NCBI RefSeq assembly: GCF_017581965.1
Contig: NZ_JAGEVF010000014.1
Coordinates: forward strand, 1 to 62,555
DNA: 62,555 nucleotides
Direction of reading: 5' to 3'
DNA from: Winogradskyella pelagia
Lineage (GTDB): Bacteria; Bacteroidota; Bacteroidia; Flavobacteriales; Flavobacteriaceae
A model generated the notes under the pieces. That model was given only the letters and a program-made list of their open reading frames with translations, did no database searches and was not told the origin of the DNA. The translations under genes and the position numbers were made by a program. This document shows positions 32,493 through 40,724 of this stretch, in pieces (the stretch's first letter is position 1; every line of letters begins with the position of its first letter).

Positions 32493-33254
32493 ATGAAAAT
32501 AGCATCTTATAATGTCAATGGAATACGAGCGGCTTTGAACAAGGGCTTTATTAAGTGGTTAGAGGCCACAGACCCAGATGTCATTTGTCTCCAAGAGATA
32601 AAAGCTATGGAAGAGCAGCTAGATTTAGAACTTTTTACAGATGCAGGTTACGAATACAACTATTGGTTCAGTGCTCAAAAAAAAGGCTATAGTGGTGTTG
32701 CCATTCTTTGCAAAACAGAACCAAAGCATATAGAATTTGGAACAGGTATAGAATCTATGGATTTTGAAGGGCGTAATTTACGTGTAGATTACAATAATGT
32801 CTCTGTAATGAGTATGTATTTACCTTCTGGAACTAACGATGCGAGATTATCCCACAAGTTTGAATATATGGATATGATCAAAGACTATCTTACCAAGCTT
32901 AGACGTCAGTATCCAAATATTGTGGTTTGTGGCGATTATAATATTTGTCACGAAGCGATAGATATACACAACCCAAAAATGAAAGGAGTCTCTGGGTTTT
33001 TACCTGAAGAGCGAGAATGGTTAGGTGCATTTATTGACAGTGGATTTATTGATAGTTATAGGTTTTTACACCCTGAAAAACAAGAATTTTCTTGGTGGAG
33101 TTATCGCGCCAATGCTAGAGCTAACAACAAAGGCTGGCGTCTAGACTATGCCATGGTTAGCCAACCTTTACAAGAAAAGATCAAACGCAGCGTTATACTC
33201 ACTGAAGCAGTTCATAGTGATCATTGTCCTATAATGCTAGAGCTTGATGTATAA
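32493..33254 (+). CDS. xth: Exodeoxyribonuclease III
   Basis: A 253-residue exonuclease III/AP endonuclease of base-excision repair. Marks of the endonuclease/exonuclease/phosphatase fold: MKIASYNVNGIRAALNKG at the start, CLQEIKA (Glu about 34), GDYNICHEAIDI (about 147-158), RLDYAMVS (about 223-230) and the catalytic HSDHCPIML near the end. Full length. About 20 bases separate it from the OmpA-like gene. Confidence 0.97.
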   Translation: MKIASYNVNGIRAALNKGFIKWLEATDPDVICLQEIKAMEEQLDLELFTDAGYEYNYWFSAQKKGYSGVAILCKTEPKHIEFGTGIESMDFEGRNLRVDYNNVSVMSMYLPSGTNDARLSHKFEYMDMIKDYLTKLRRQYPNIVVCGDYNICHEAIDIHNPKMKGVSGFLPEEREWLGAFIDSGFIDSYRFLHPEKQEFSWWSYRANARANNKGWRLDYAMVSQPLQEKIKRSVILTEAVHSDHCPIMLELDV

Positions 33255-33274
33255 CGAAAAAACCATTTTTAAAA

Positions 33275-34234
33275 ATGTTTAAACGAATCGTCCTATTATC
33301 CCTTTCTGCAGTATTATTTTCGTCTTGTGTGTCTAAAAAGATTTACACAGAATTAGAAGATAGGTATGCCAATCTTAAAAAAGAAAATAGAAATTTATCA
33401 GATGAGGTACAATCCTTATCTAGCGAAAATTCTAAACTGGCTAATGATTTGGCACAATTGCAATCCGCCTACGACAAGGCGATTGAAGAACGCGATAAGT
33501 TTAGAGCAGATGTAGCAGCGTCAAAATCTAATTTAGACAATTTAAAGGCCTCTTACGATGCTTTAGAACAAAACAGTTCTGCAGAGATTGCAAAAAACTC
33601 ACAAAAAAACAGAGAGCTTTTGGCACAGCTAGAAGCTAAAGAACAAGCTTTGGCTGCGGAAAGTGAACGTTTGAATAACCTGAAAAAGGAGTTAGACAAA
33701 CGGTCGCAACGTGTTGCAGAATTAGAAAGCGTTATTGCGGCAAAGGATGCTGAGATGCGTGCCTTGAAAGATGCCATTTCAAGAGCTTTAGTCAATTTTG
33801 AAGGTAAGGGCTTAACTGTAGAACAGCGCAACGGTAAGATTTATGTCTCTATGGAAAATAAGTTATTGTTTAAATCAGGCAGTTGGTCTGTTGGTTCCGA
33901 AGGACGAAGTGCCGTACAACAGTTGGGAAGCGTATTGGCAGACAATCCAGATATTTCTATTTTAATAGAAGGCCATACCGATAATGTACCTTACAAAGGA
34001 AATGCCCAGCTCAGTGGTAATTGGGATCTTTCTACAAAACGTGCTACAGCTATAGTAAATATCCTAAGGGAAAACGATGCTATCAACCCTAAGAATTTAA
34101 CGGCAGCAGGCCGCGGAGAATATGCGCCTTTAGCTACGAATGACACAGCTGATGGCAGAGCCAAAAACAGACGTATAGAAGTTATTTTAACACCTAAACT
34201 CGACGAAATTTCTAAACTATTAAATGATATTTAG
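33275..34234 (+). CDS. OmpA-family lipoprotein with coiled coil
   Basis: A 319-residue outer-membrane lipoprotein. Signal peptide with lipobox LFSSC (Cys18), a coiled coil of about 150 residues (about 25-175), and a C-terminal OmpA domain that binds peptidoglycan: LLFKSGSWSVG (about 199-209), ILIEGHTDNVPY (about 228-239), STKRATAIVNIL (about 251-262) and the closing GRAKNRRIEVIL. It would tether the outer membrane to the cell wall. It has its own terminator. Confidence 0.93.
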   Translation: MFKRIVLLSLSAVLFSSCVSKKIYTELEDRYANLKKENRNLSDEVQSLSSENSKLANDLAQLQSAYDKAIEERDKFRADVAASKSNLDNLKASYDALEQNSSAEIAKNSQKNRELLAQLEAKEQALAAESERLNNLKKELDKRSQRVAELESVIAAKDAEMRALKDAISRALVNFEGKGLTVEQRNGKIYVSMENKLLFKSGSWSVGSEGRSAVQQLGSVLADNPDISILIEGHTDNVPYKGNAQLSGNWDLSTKRATAIVNILRENDAINPKNLTAAGRGEYAPLATNDTADGRAKNRRIEVILTPKLDEISKLLNDI

Positions 34235-34257
34235 ACGATAAACCTTAACATAGATTT

Positions 34258-34300
34258 AGGCCTTTTGCGTTAATTCAACTCAAAAGGTCTTTTTATTTTT
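34258..34300 (+). terminator. Rho-independent terminator after the OmpA-family gene
   Basis: A 10-bp stem of AGGCCTTTTG and CAAAAGGTCT (one G-U pair) is followed by TTTTATTTTT. Confidence 0.88.
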
Positions 34301-34320
34301 GGGATTATTAAAATACCGTT

Positions 34321-35358
34321 ATGAAATACACCACATTACCACATACAGACATCAAAGTCAGTAAGATTTGTCTCGGTACCATGACTTGGGGAAACCAGAA
34401 TACAGAGCAAGAAGGCTTCGACCAAATGGATTTGGCCTTGGATAAAGGTGTTAATTTCTTTGATGTTGCAGAACTCTACCCTGTACCAGCCACTGCAGAG
34501 CGGTATGCCGACACCGAGCGCATCATTGGTAATTGGTTCGCTAAAACAGGGCATAGGGATAAGGTCGTTTTAGCGACCAAAATTGCAGGACCAGGAGATT
34601 ACACAGCTCATATAAGAACCACTGGATTTAGCAAAGAAGCCCTTGAAGAAGCCGTAAACAATAGTTTAAAGCGTTTACAGACAGACTATATCGATTTATA
34701 TCAATTACATTGGCCAGAGCGCCAAACCAATACATTTGGTGTGCGCGATTACAAGCATAACCCAAACGACAAATGGGAAGACAATTTTAATGAAATTCTA
34801 CATGCGTTAGATGAATTAATAAAATCTGGTAAAATACGACAGGTTGGCTTGTCTAATGAGAAAGCTTGGGGCACCATGAGATATTTAGAAGAATCTAGGG
34901 CCCATAATTTACCAAGAATGATTACCATACAAAATGCATATTCCCTTCTTAATAGGACCTTTGAAGGTGATTTAGCCGAGGTAGCCCATAGAGAGCAAAT
35001 AGGTTTGTTAGCCTATTCACCAATGGGATTTGGTGTGCTTTCTGGTAAATATATAAAGGGTACAGCAGCGGAAAATGCACGCTTGAAATTGTTTCCTCGT
35101 TTTGCGCGTTACAGCAGCGACCATTCTACAGAAGCCACAAAACGCTACTTAAAAATTGCCGAAGACAATAGTATGACCTTGGCGCAAATGTCTTTAGCCT
35201 TTGTTAATGAACGACCCTTTTTAACCAGTAATATTATTGGTGCGACATCTATATCTCAGTTAGAAGAAAACATAGATAGTATTAACATAACACTTTCTAA
35301 AGAGGTCATAGCTGCGATTGATGCCGTCCATGCCGATATACCTAACCCTGCGCCGTAA
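34321..35358 (+). CDS. Aldo/keto reductase, Tas-like
   Basis: A 345-residue NADP(H)-dependent TIM-barrel oxidoreductase. The catalytic tetrad of the superfamily is in place: Asp and Tyr in FFDVAELYP (about 47-55), Lys in VVLATKIAG (about 81-89) and His in YQLHWPERQTN (about 126-136). The length and the LHWPERxTNxFG stretch match the Tas subgroup, whose substrate is poorly defined. It is preceded by a terminator and followed by a gene-free stretch. Confidence 0.93.
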   Translation: MKYTTLPHTDIKVSKICLGTMTWGNQNTEQEGFDQMDLALDKGVNFFDVAELYPVPATAERYADTERIIGNWFAKTGHRDKVVLATKIAGPGDYTAHIRTTGFSKEALEEAVNNSLKRLQTDYIDLYQLHWPERQTNTFGVRDYKHNPNDKWEDNFNEILHALDELIKSGKIRQVGLSNEKAWGTMRYLEESRAHNLPRMITIQNAYSLLNRTFEGDLAEVAHREQIGLLAYSPMGFGVLSGKYIKGTAAENARLKLFPRFARYSSDHSTEATKRYLKIAEDNSMTLAQMSLAFVNERPFLTSNIIGATSISQLEENIDSINITLSKEVIAAIDAVHADIPNPAP

Positions 35359-35724
35359 GTAGCGATTAAATAATAGATCATTTTTCCTACTATTACATTG
35401 TTTGAAAGTAGATTACTATTTAGGTAGTAAAAAACAACTATATTTTCAGTGTCAAGACAACGTTAGCATTTACCCTCTTGTTCATTAATTTGTACCAGAT
35501 ATTACATCGTTCCACTTTACTCTTCTCAATTTTCTAATATTAGGTGCTTAAGGTGATTACGGTTTTTCCGTAATCCTCGGGTTATTTTTTCTCATAATTT
35601 AACAGGTTTCAGTTTTTACTTGAGAATAGCTCTTAATAATTTTAGGCTATCCCTTACTTAAGATTGATTGTTGGCAAGTTTAAATTAACCCTTAATTGAT
35701 ATTTGTTTAATCAATTGATATCTA
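35359..35724. other. Gene-free accessory stretch
   Basis: About 365 AT-rich bases with stops in all frames and no gene I can support. It contains the second T5-loop inverted repeat (35555-35575) and, near its end, a repeated AATTGATAT. Otherwise I see nothing with a recognisable role. Confidence 0.6.
35555..35575. repeat. T5-loop inverted repeat, copy 2
   Basis: Arms GATTACGG and CCGTAATC around five T; the inner 17 bases are identical to 35-51. It lies about 150 bases upstream of the broken JAMM-like lipoprotein gene, so it could be an operator or an intergenic repeat. Confidence 0.6.
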
Positions 35725-37374
35725 TTGAAACACAAAACCATCACATCCTATCTCAAAATGGGCATGCTGCTTTTTGGGATATGCTATTTTATTACAGCAT
35801 GTCAATAAGATGAAATAGAGTCTTCCGAAGTTTACACTACCAAACAAAAAGAATTTATCAAGGTTAATTTAGGCAACGATGTAACTGGCAAGGTTATTGA
35901 TTTTCTTAATCAAAGAACCAATAATTCCATGAAGGTAAATGTCACCAAAGGGCATGTTAAGCTCTTTAACGGAAATATGGAAAATGCCAGACAGAGTGCT
36001 ATGGGAGAGGTTGATACATCAAAAGAGATAGTTGTTGTAAACGAGAACAATACCAAGTATACGTACAAGGTTAATACTGTTGAAGAAACATCTACAAGTG
36101 TTACCAATATCATAGTTGTGGATACTGGCGATGAACTTTTTGAATATTTCATTAAATATAATTTTGATAATGAAATTCCTATGCATGAAGCTGGGGTTGT
36201 AGATATTTCAAGGTTTACAGGAACTATAGAAACGTATAACAGTGAAGGTCAACTAACGGGTGTAACAGAAATTGTAAATGGTAGTGTTGTAAACGGTTCA
36301 GGGACTAATACGCCTTGTCCAGACGACACTAGTGCAAATGATGACCCTGTTGGAGATGATTCTGATGGAACAGGAGGGGCTCAGGGAAGTGTTGGAGATG
36401 ATGACCCAAACAACCCAAATGACGATGGCGGTGGTGGATGGTTCGATGGTGGACCAGATTGGGATTGTGGTCTTAACTACCATTACGATGAATGTACAGG
36501 AGGGGCATCAGACTTACATGAACCTAGAGAAAATTCCAGTTTACCTGGAGGAATGTGTAGTGGAACACTTTTAATAATAACCGATTGTGAAGGAAACGTA
36601 ATCAGTTCTTCTGGTGTATTTGCAAGAAATACAGAATCTACTGATACAACCAACCCATGTGGAGGGTCAGCAGGAGTTATCATAGAGCCAAGACAATCTC
36701 ATAAAGATAATTGTGATAAACTGAATGAATTATTAGATACTGGACCTGAAGATGCTAATGCATTGCAATTTATATTGGATTTAAGGCAGAAAGCAACCAA
36801 CAAAACAGATGAGTGGTATATTAATTTTAGAAAAGTTGATGATTTTGGCACAATTACAAGTAGCTCAGCAGAAGGTGCTTTGCAACAAGGAAAAGACTTA
36901 GACTCAGAAGCACTAAAGGGTCCTGGTTTTTACGGACAGATTCACAGCCATCCAACCGGTTCTGCAATGATGTTCTCTTGGAACGACATAAATTCGTTAA
37001 AGGAAGTTTACGAAAAGACTTATGAAGGCTATAGAAAGGACGTATTTATTATGATTGTAGGACCTAGTCCTGCCAACGAGGTATATGCTGTTAAGGTGGA
37101 CGATTTTAACAAGCTGGCAGATGGTCTCGAGCAAGATTTACAGAACGTTTCTGGAAACGATTTGAGTAAAAAAAAGCGAAAATTGAAAAACAAGTTTAGA
37201 ACAAAATATAGGGCTTACCCAACAAAAAAAGATGGTGTTTTCCTTAGGTTCTTTCAAAATCATGGAATCTCTTTATATAAACCATTTGATAGTAACATGA
37301 CAAATTGGGAAAAATTAGAATTACAAGACCCTAGCGGAAATGGATATTATACAAAAACAATACCTTGCATTTAA
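35725..37374 (+). pseudogene. JAMM-like metalloprotease lipoprotein, stop codon after the lipobox
   Basis: Reading in one frame from a TTG at 35725 (or ATG 35758) gives a lipoprotein signal peptide ending FITACQ, then TAA at 35806-35808, then open coding sequence to 37374. The sequence directly after the stop (DEIESSEVYTTKQKEF) continues the same protein. A single C-to-T change in a CAA codon would explain the stop. The ATG at 35929 restarts mid-domain and would give an unexported 481-residue product. Features of the rest: an Asp/Gly-rich linker with clustered Cys (about 36300-36660) and, near the C-terminus, IHSHPTG with SWND (36940-36987), resembling the JAMM/MPN zinc motif with one extra residue before the Ser. 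Confidence 0.72.
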
Positions 37375-37384
37375 TATTTAAACT

Positions 37385-38002
37385 ATGAAAATTACTATCA
37401 CTTTATTTTTAACAATAATTGCAGCGTCAATAATCAATTCAATTAACTGTCAGGAACTTACCATCCCATTATTTAATTGGGATGGTGATGAAAGTGACAA
37501 CGTCTATTATAAAGACATGGATGCTCAACTTAATGACTTTGAAGGTACGTGGTTGTACACCAATGGGAATACCTCACTAAAACTAGTGTTACAAAAAATA
37601 ACCATGCATTTTAATGGAAGGTGCTACCAGGACATTATAATTGGCGAGTATCAATATATTGAAAACGGTGTTGAAAAAGTTAATACCTTACAAGACTTAG
37701 CTAACCCCAATGTATCAGTAGACGACCACTATATAGATGGAAATGATCTTCATGATAATTGCGGATTGCACCCTACTAGTGATTGTATTGAAGGTGAATT
37801 ACGATTATTCTTAGGTATTGTGGACCCCAATAATCCTTACATAGGTGTTGTTTCACTTCACAAGCGCATAATTAATAATACACCTGCATTAAATGCGTAC
37901 ATTGGTTTTGAGTATTCTGATGGTGCCATCGAGGAAGACGAAATAAAACCAGAACCTAGTATGCCTTATGGAGGAGAGTACCTTTTAATTAAGCAAGATT
38001 AA
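37385..38002 (+). CDS. DUF6705-like secreted protein
   Basis: A 205-residue protein with a signal peptide (about 1-22, ending NSINC, so possibly a lipoprotein). It resembles the flavobacterial DUF6705 family: the motif NDFEGTWLYTNGNTSLKLVLQ (partly, about 50-65) followed by IIGEYQYIENG is the lipocalin-like repeat start typical of the group. Function unknown. It begins ten bases after the broken JAMM-like gene and precedes another small secreted protein by ten bases, so the three form one transcription unit. Confidence 0.65.
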   Translation: MKITITLFLTIIAASIINSINCQELTIPLFNWDGDESDNVYYKDMDAQLNDFEGTWLYTNGNTSLKLVLQKITMHFNGRCYQDIIIGEYQYIENGVEKVNTLQDLANPNVSVDDHYIDGNDLHDNCGLHPTSDCIEGELRLFLGIVDPNNPYIGVVSLHKRIINNTPALNAYIGFEYSDGAIEEDEIKPEPSMPYGGEYLLIKQD

Positions 38003-38012
38003 TATCTAGGAA

Positions 38013-38408
38013 ATGTTTAGAGCAGTAGTTTTATTTTGGTTCTTAAGCTTCTTTTGTAGAGCTCAACAAACAGCCCAACACGGCAATGATTTTGAAGAAA
38101 TAATTGGTACATGGATTGCCGAAGGGTCGGCCAATGTAAGCAGATGGGTCTTTAACTCAATTGGGACTATGCAGGATTATAGCAAAGGAGGAGTGACAAA
38201 GACTTATCACTGGGAAATTATAACAGCTGTGGTAGGAGGATTTAAAAGTTCTTATTTAGAGTTAAAATTAGTAACAGATACTAGTACGGAAAGAAACTAT
38301 GAAATCAGTCTTCTCACTGAGGAGAAAATGACTTTAATTTACCAAAGGTTGAACAATCAAGGAATAGGAAAGTCTTTTACTTTTTTACAAACCAAATTAG
38401 CCAGATAA
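38013..38408 (+). CDS. Small secreted lipocalin-like protein
   Basis: A 131-residue protein with a signal peptide (about 1-18, ending CRAQ). The mature ~110 residues begin IIGTWIAEG and run as short strands (WVFNSIGTMQDYSKGG, KTYHWEII, LELKLVT, LLTEEKMTLIYQRL), the pattern of small lipocalin-like domains in Bacteroidota. No binding partner or role can be assigned. It is the last gene of the accessory unit. Confidence 0.65.
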   Translation: MFRAVVLFWFLSFFCRAQQTAQHGNDFEEIIGTWIAEGSANVSRWVFNSIGTMQDYSKGGVTKTYHWEIITAVVGGFKSSYLELKLVTDTSTERNYEISLLTEEKMTLIYQRLNNQGIGKSFTFLQTKLAR

Positions 38409-38519
38409 AATCCCATTGTTGTTTTATTAAATATGTAATATTTTTCCTAACTTTAAGCATTAGTTAGGGTGTCCTCTAAAGCTGATTTTTAGTTATACCC
38501 ATAGATTAATAGCAAAAAC

Positions 38520-38550
38520 AAAGCACCTGCATCTTGGGTGCTTTGTTCAT
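38520..38550. terminator. Orphan terminator-like hairpin
   Basis: Arms AAAGCACC and GGTGCTTT around a 9-base loop, T-rich on both flanks (better on the minus strand: TTTGTTTTTG). It is 110 bases past the nearest plus-strand gene, and no minus-strand gene ends here. Confidence 0.55.
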
Positions 38551-38632
38551 AAATAGCCTGCCATGACCTAATGCTAAAAAACATATTTGTGCATAAATTC
38601 ACTGAAACATCTACAAAATAATTCTAAAGAAA

Positions 38633-38657
38633 AAGTCCTGATGGTTAGTCAGGACTT
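38633..38657. repeat. Orphan 9-bp hairpin
   Basis: Perfect arms AAGTCCTGA and TCAGGACTT with a 7-base loop, preceded by AAAA and not followed by a T run on the plus strand. On the minus strand it is followed by TTTTTC, so it could terminate leftward transcripts. Confidence 0.5.
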
Positions 38658-38828
38658 AATGTTGTGGTTTTAGGTTTGACCTCTATAACAAAAATTAAAA
38701 AAAAGCAATGATGAACAATATTTATTCATAAAGGTCAATTCAAATATCAATAAAAATCTTGTAGTATCAAAGTATATAAGTTAATTTAACAGCAAAAACT
38801 GCTGTATTACAGAATCTAGCCCTAAACC

Positions 38829-39452
38829 ATGCATTTTCTGTCACAAAAAATAGAATTTCCACATGTCTCTGAAGCATCGCCAGAAGGCCTATTGGCTGTC
38901 GGTGGTGATTTGTCTCCAGAACGGGTTTTACACGCCTATAGACATGGTATATTCCCTTGGTACGAGAATGAAGAACCTATACTTTGGTGGTCTCCAGACC
39001 CGAGGTTTGTGCTTTTGCCCAATGAGTTGAAGGTATCTAAAAGTATGCAGAAAATTATACGAAAAGGAACGTTTAGACTTACCAAGAACCAAGCTTTTGA
39101 AGAAGTTATTGACCAATGCTCATTAATTAAAAGAGATGGTCAACAGGGCACATGGATTACCTCGGAAATGAAACAAGCCTATATTAAATTACACGAGCTT
39201 GGCTACGCTACTTCGGTCGAGGTTTGGCAAGACAGCAATCTTGTTGGAGGATTATATGGGGTAGATTTAAAAAATGGCGTGTTCTGTGGAGAAAGTATGT
39301 TTGCAAAAGTATCTAATGCCAGTAAATTTGGTTTTATTTCATTTATACAAAACTCTAACTATAAACTTATTGATTGTCAGTTGTACACTAAACATTTGGA
39401 GAGTTTGGGCGCTAAGGATATGGCAAGAGAAGCCTTTTTGAGGTATCTGTAA
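38829..39452 (+). CDS. aat: Leucyl/phenylalanyl-tRNA--protein transferase
   Basis: A 207-residue Aat that adds Leu or Phe to proteins with N-terminal Arg or Lys, marking them for ClpAP/ClpS degradation. Conserved blocks: GLLAVGGDLSPERVLHAYRHGIFPW-type start (about 20-44), EPILWWSPDPR (about 49-59), WQDSNLVGGLYGV (about 137-149) and GESMF (about 157-161). Slightly shorter than the E. coli enzyme, as usual in this group. It ends one base before the convergent DUF2490 gene. Confidence 0.97.
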   Translation: MHFLSQKIEFPHVSEASPEGLLAVGGDLSPERVLHAYRHGIFPWYENEEPILWWSPDPRFVLLPNELKVSKSMQKIIRKGTFRLTKNQAFEEVIDQCSLIKRDGQQGTWITSEMKQAYIKLHELGYATSVEVWQDSNLVGGLYGVDLKNGVFCGESMFAKVSNASKFGFISFIQNSNYKLIDCQLYTKHLESLGAKDMAREAFLRYL

Positions 39453-39453
39453 G

Positions 39454-40140
39454 TTAAATATCAAGTATTGCTGAGGTTAAAATAAAAAGGCTTTGTTCTG
39501 TCTTAACATTAAAAGCTTCAAACCGGTATTCTAATCCTGCTTGCAGTCTCATCTTAGTAGAGAGTAACCAACCAACCAGAACAGTTGTTCTATGATCTAG
39601 CTCTGGTTTTAGTCTGGTGCTTTGGCTCAATAGAGCTTCCATAGAACCCACAAAGTAACCCTCGCCAATATCGAGTTTTTCGCCATTAAACGGAAAATCC
39701 AAGGCAAAGCGATAGCGGTATCTTATAACGGTAAGGTCATCTAAAATACGCTGTTCTAATCGGATTCTGTGGCCAAATCTAAGCGCATAATTACGCTTGG
39801 TGTAATTAAACTGTTGCGTTAAACGCAGCTCATTATTACCGTCATCAAAATCCTCTCTAAATCTATATTGAATACCAAAACTAATGCTGTGGTTATAGTT
39901 TAAGGCTAAGGTAGAAAAGTGAACAAAATCAATTTGACGGTTTTTGAAGTGAAAATCGTCGCGTTGAAAAATATAGTAGCGCGCTCTGGTGGCAAAGTGT
40001 ATTCTATAATTGTTAGAGACCTTATGGTTTACCAAAAAAGCAGATTCACCGAGAGATTCAAAACTCTCTTGAGAATAACCATATAGCCCAACGAAAAAAG
40101 CTATAATCACAAAGAATTGTTTAGTAGAGGATATGCTCAT
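39454..40140 (-). CDS. DUF2490 outer-membrane protein
   Basis: A 228-residue protein with a signal peptide (about 1-23, ending GYSQ). The mature chain is a succession of amphipathic strands with frequent Tyr, Phe and Arg (RYYIFQRDDFHF, FGIQYRFREDF, LRFGHRIRLEQR), a small barrel of the DUF2490 family, common and uncharacterised in Bacteroidota. It ends SAILDI. Its start overlaps the end of the upstream gene by 20 bases, so the two are co-translated. Confidence 0.82.
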   Translation of the reverse strand: MSISSTKQFFVIIAFFVGLYGYSQESFESLGESAFLVNHKVSNNYRIHFATRARYYIFQRDDFHFKNRQIDFVHFSTLALNYNHSISFGIQYRFREDFDDGNNELRLTQQFNYTKRNYALRFGHRIRLEQRILDDLTVIRYRYRFALDFPFNGEKLDIGEGYFVGSMEALLSQSTRLKPELDHRTTVLVGWLLSTKMRLQAGLEYRFEAFNVKTEQSLFILTSAILDI

Positions 40141-40723
40141 ATGAGGCGGGATTTAAGACCCTTATTTTTATGAGTTTCCCAGAATTACTAAACGTGAATT
40201 CTCTAATTGAACGTTCTGACTTTGTTTTTACCTCTGCAATAATCTCATAATTTGGAGCAATATCACTTTTATTATTAAGTACCTTTTTGATGGATGCTCC
40301 CGAGGCTTTAAGATTTTCAAAAACATACTGTTTTTGAGTTTTCAGGATTTTAGTTTTTTCAAATTCCTTTTCAAAATACATTTTTACAGTAGCTTTTGCG
40401 GTCTTTTGTAGGGATTTAAATTTCACCGTAACCTCAATGTCTTCAACCATACCAGAAGTGGCGAATTCTATACTATAGCGTTGTTTATTATATTTAAACT
40501 TTGCTTCAAAACTTCTATGGTCGTTGTCGGTTTCTTTGTAGAATTTAAGTTTTTTACAATCCTCGGGAAGTGCTTTTATTAAAGAAATAGCTGTGTCTGG
40601 GAACATGTTTAAATCAACACGCTCTTCTTGTTCGTTTTTAGTCTGGGAGGTAAGGACAGTGCTAAAAAAGAGAATACACCAAAGACTGTATATAGGTTTT
40701 GAGATTCTTATCTGCGCCAACAC
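40121..40723 (-). CDS. Secreted protein of unknown function, PepSY-like at best
   Basis: A 200-residue protein starting with GTG and carrying a signal peptide (about 1-26, IYSLWCILFFSTVLTSQ). It contains alternating strand/helix segments (KLKFYKETDNDHRSFEAKF, YSIEFATSGMVEDIEV) that faintly recall PepSY-like domains in which a strand pair reads a ligand or peptide. I do not recognise a firm family. It sits between the sugar dehydrogenase and DUF2490 genes, almost without gaps. Confidence 0.6.
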   Translation of the reverse strand: MLAQIRISKPIYSLWCILFFSTVLTSQTKNEQEERVDLNMFPDTAISLIKALPEDCKKLKFYKETDNDHRSFEAKFKYNKQRYSIEFATSGMVEDIEVTVKFKSLQKTAKATVKMYFEKEFEKTKILKTQKQYVFENLKASGASIKKVLNNKSDIAPNYEIIAEVKTKSERSIREFTFSNSGKLIKIRVLNPASYEHILY

Positions 40724-40724
40724 A

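Larger units (their letters stand above)
38409..38828. other. Gene-free stretch with two orphan hairpins
   Basis: 420 AT-rich bases without a supportable coding region. It holds a -7-like TAACTTTA (38448-38455) and two strong hairpins (38520-38544 and 38633-38657) that do not follow closely on any gene. A small RNA from about 38459 to 38546 is conceivable but unproven. Confidence 0.5.

Noticed and set aside
35929..37374. The ATG at 35929 as the true start of the JAMM-like gene
   Set aside because: Upstream sequence in the same frame encodes a credible lipoprotein signal and continuous protein apart from one stop codon, and the product from 35929 would have no export signal.
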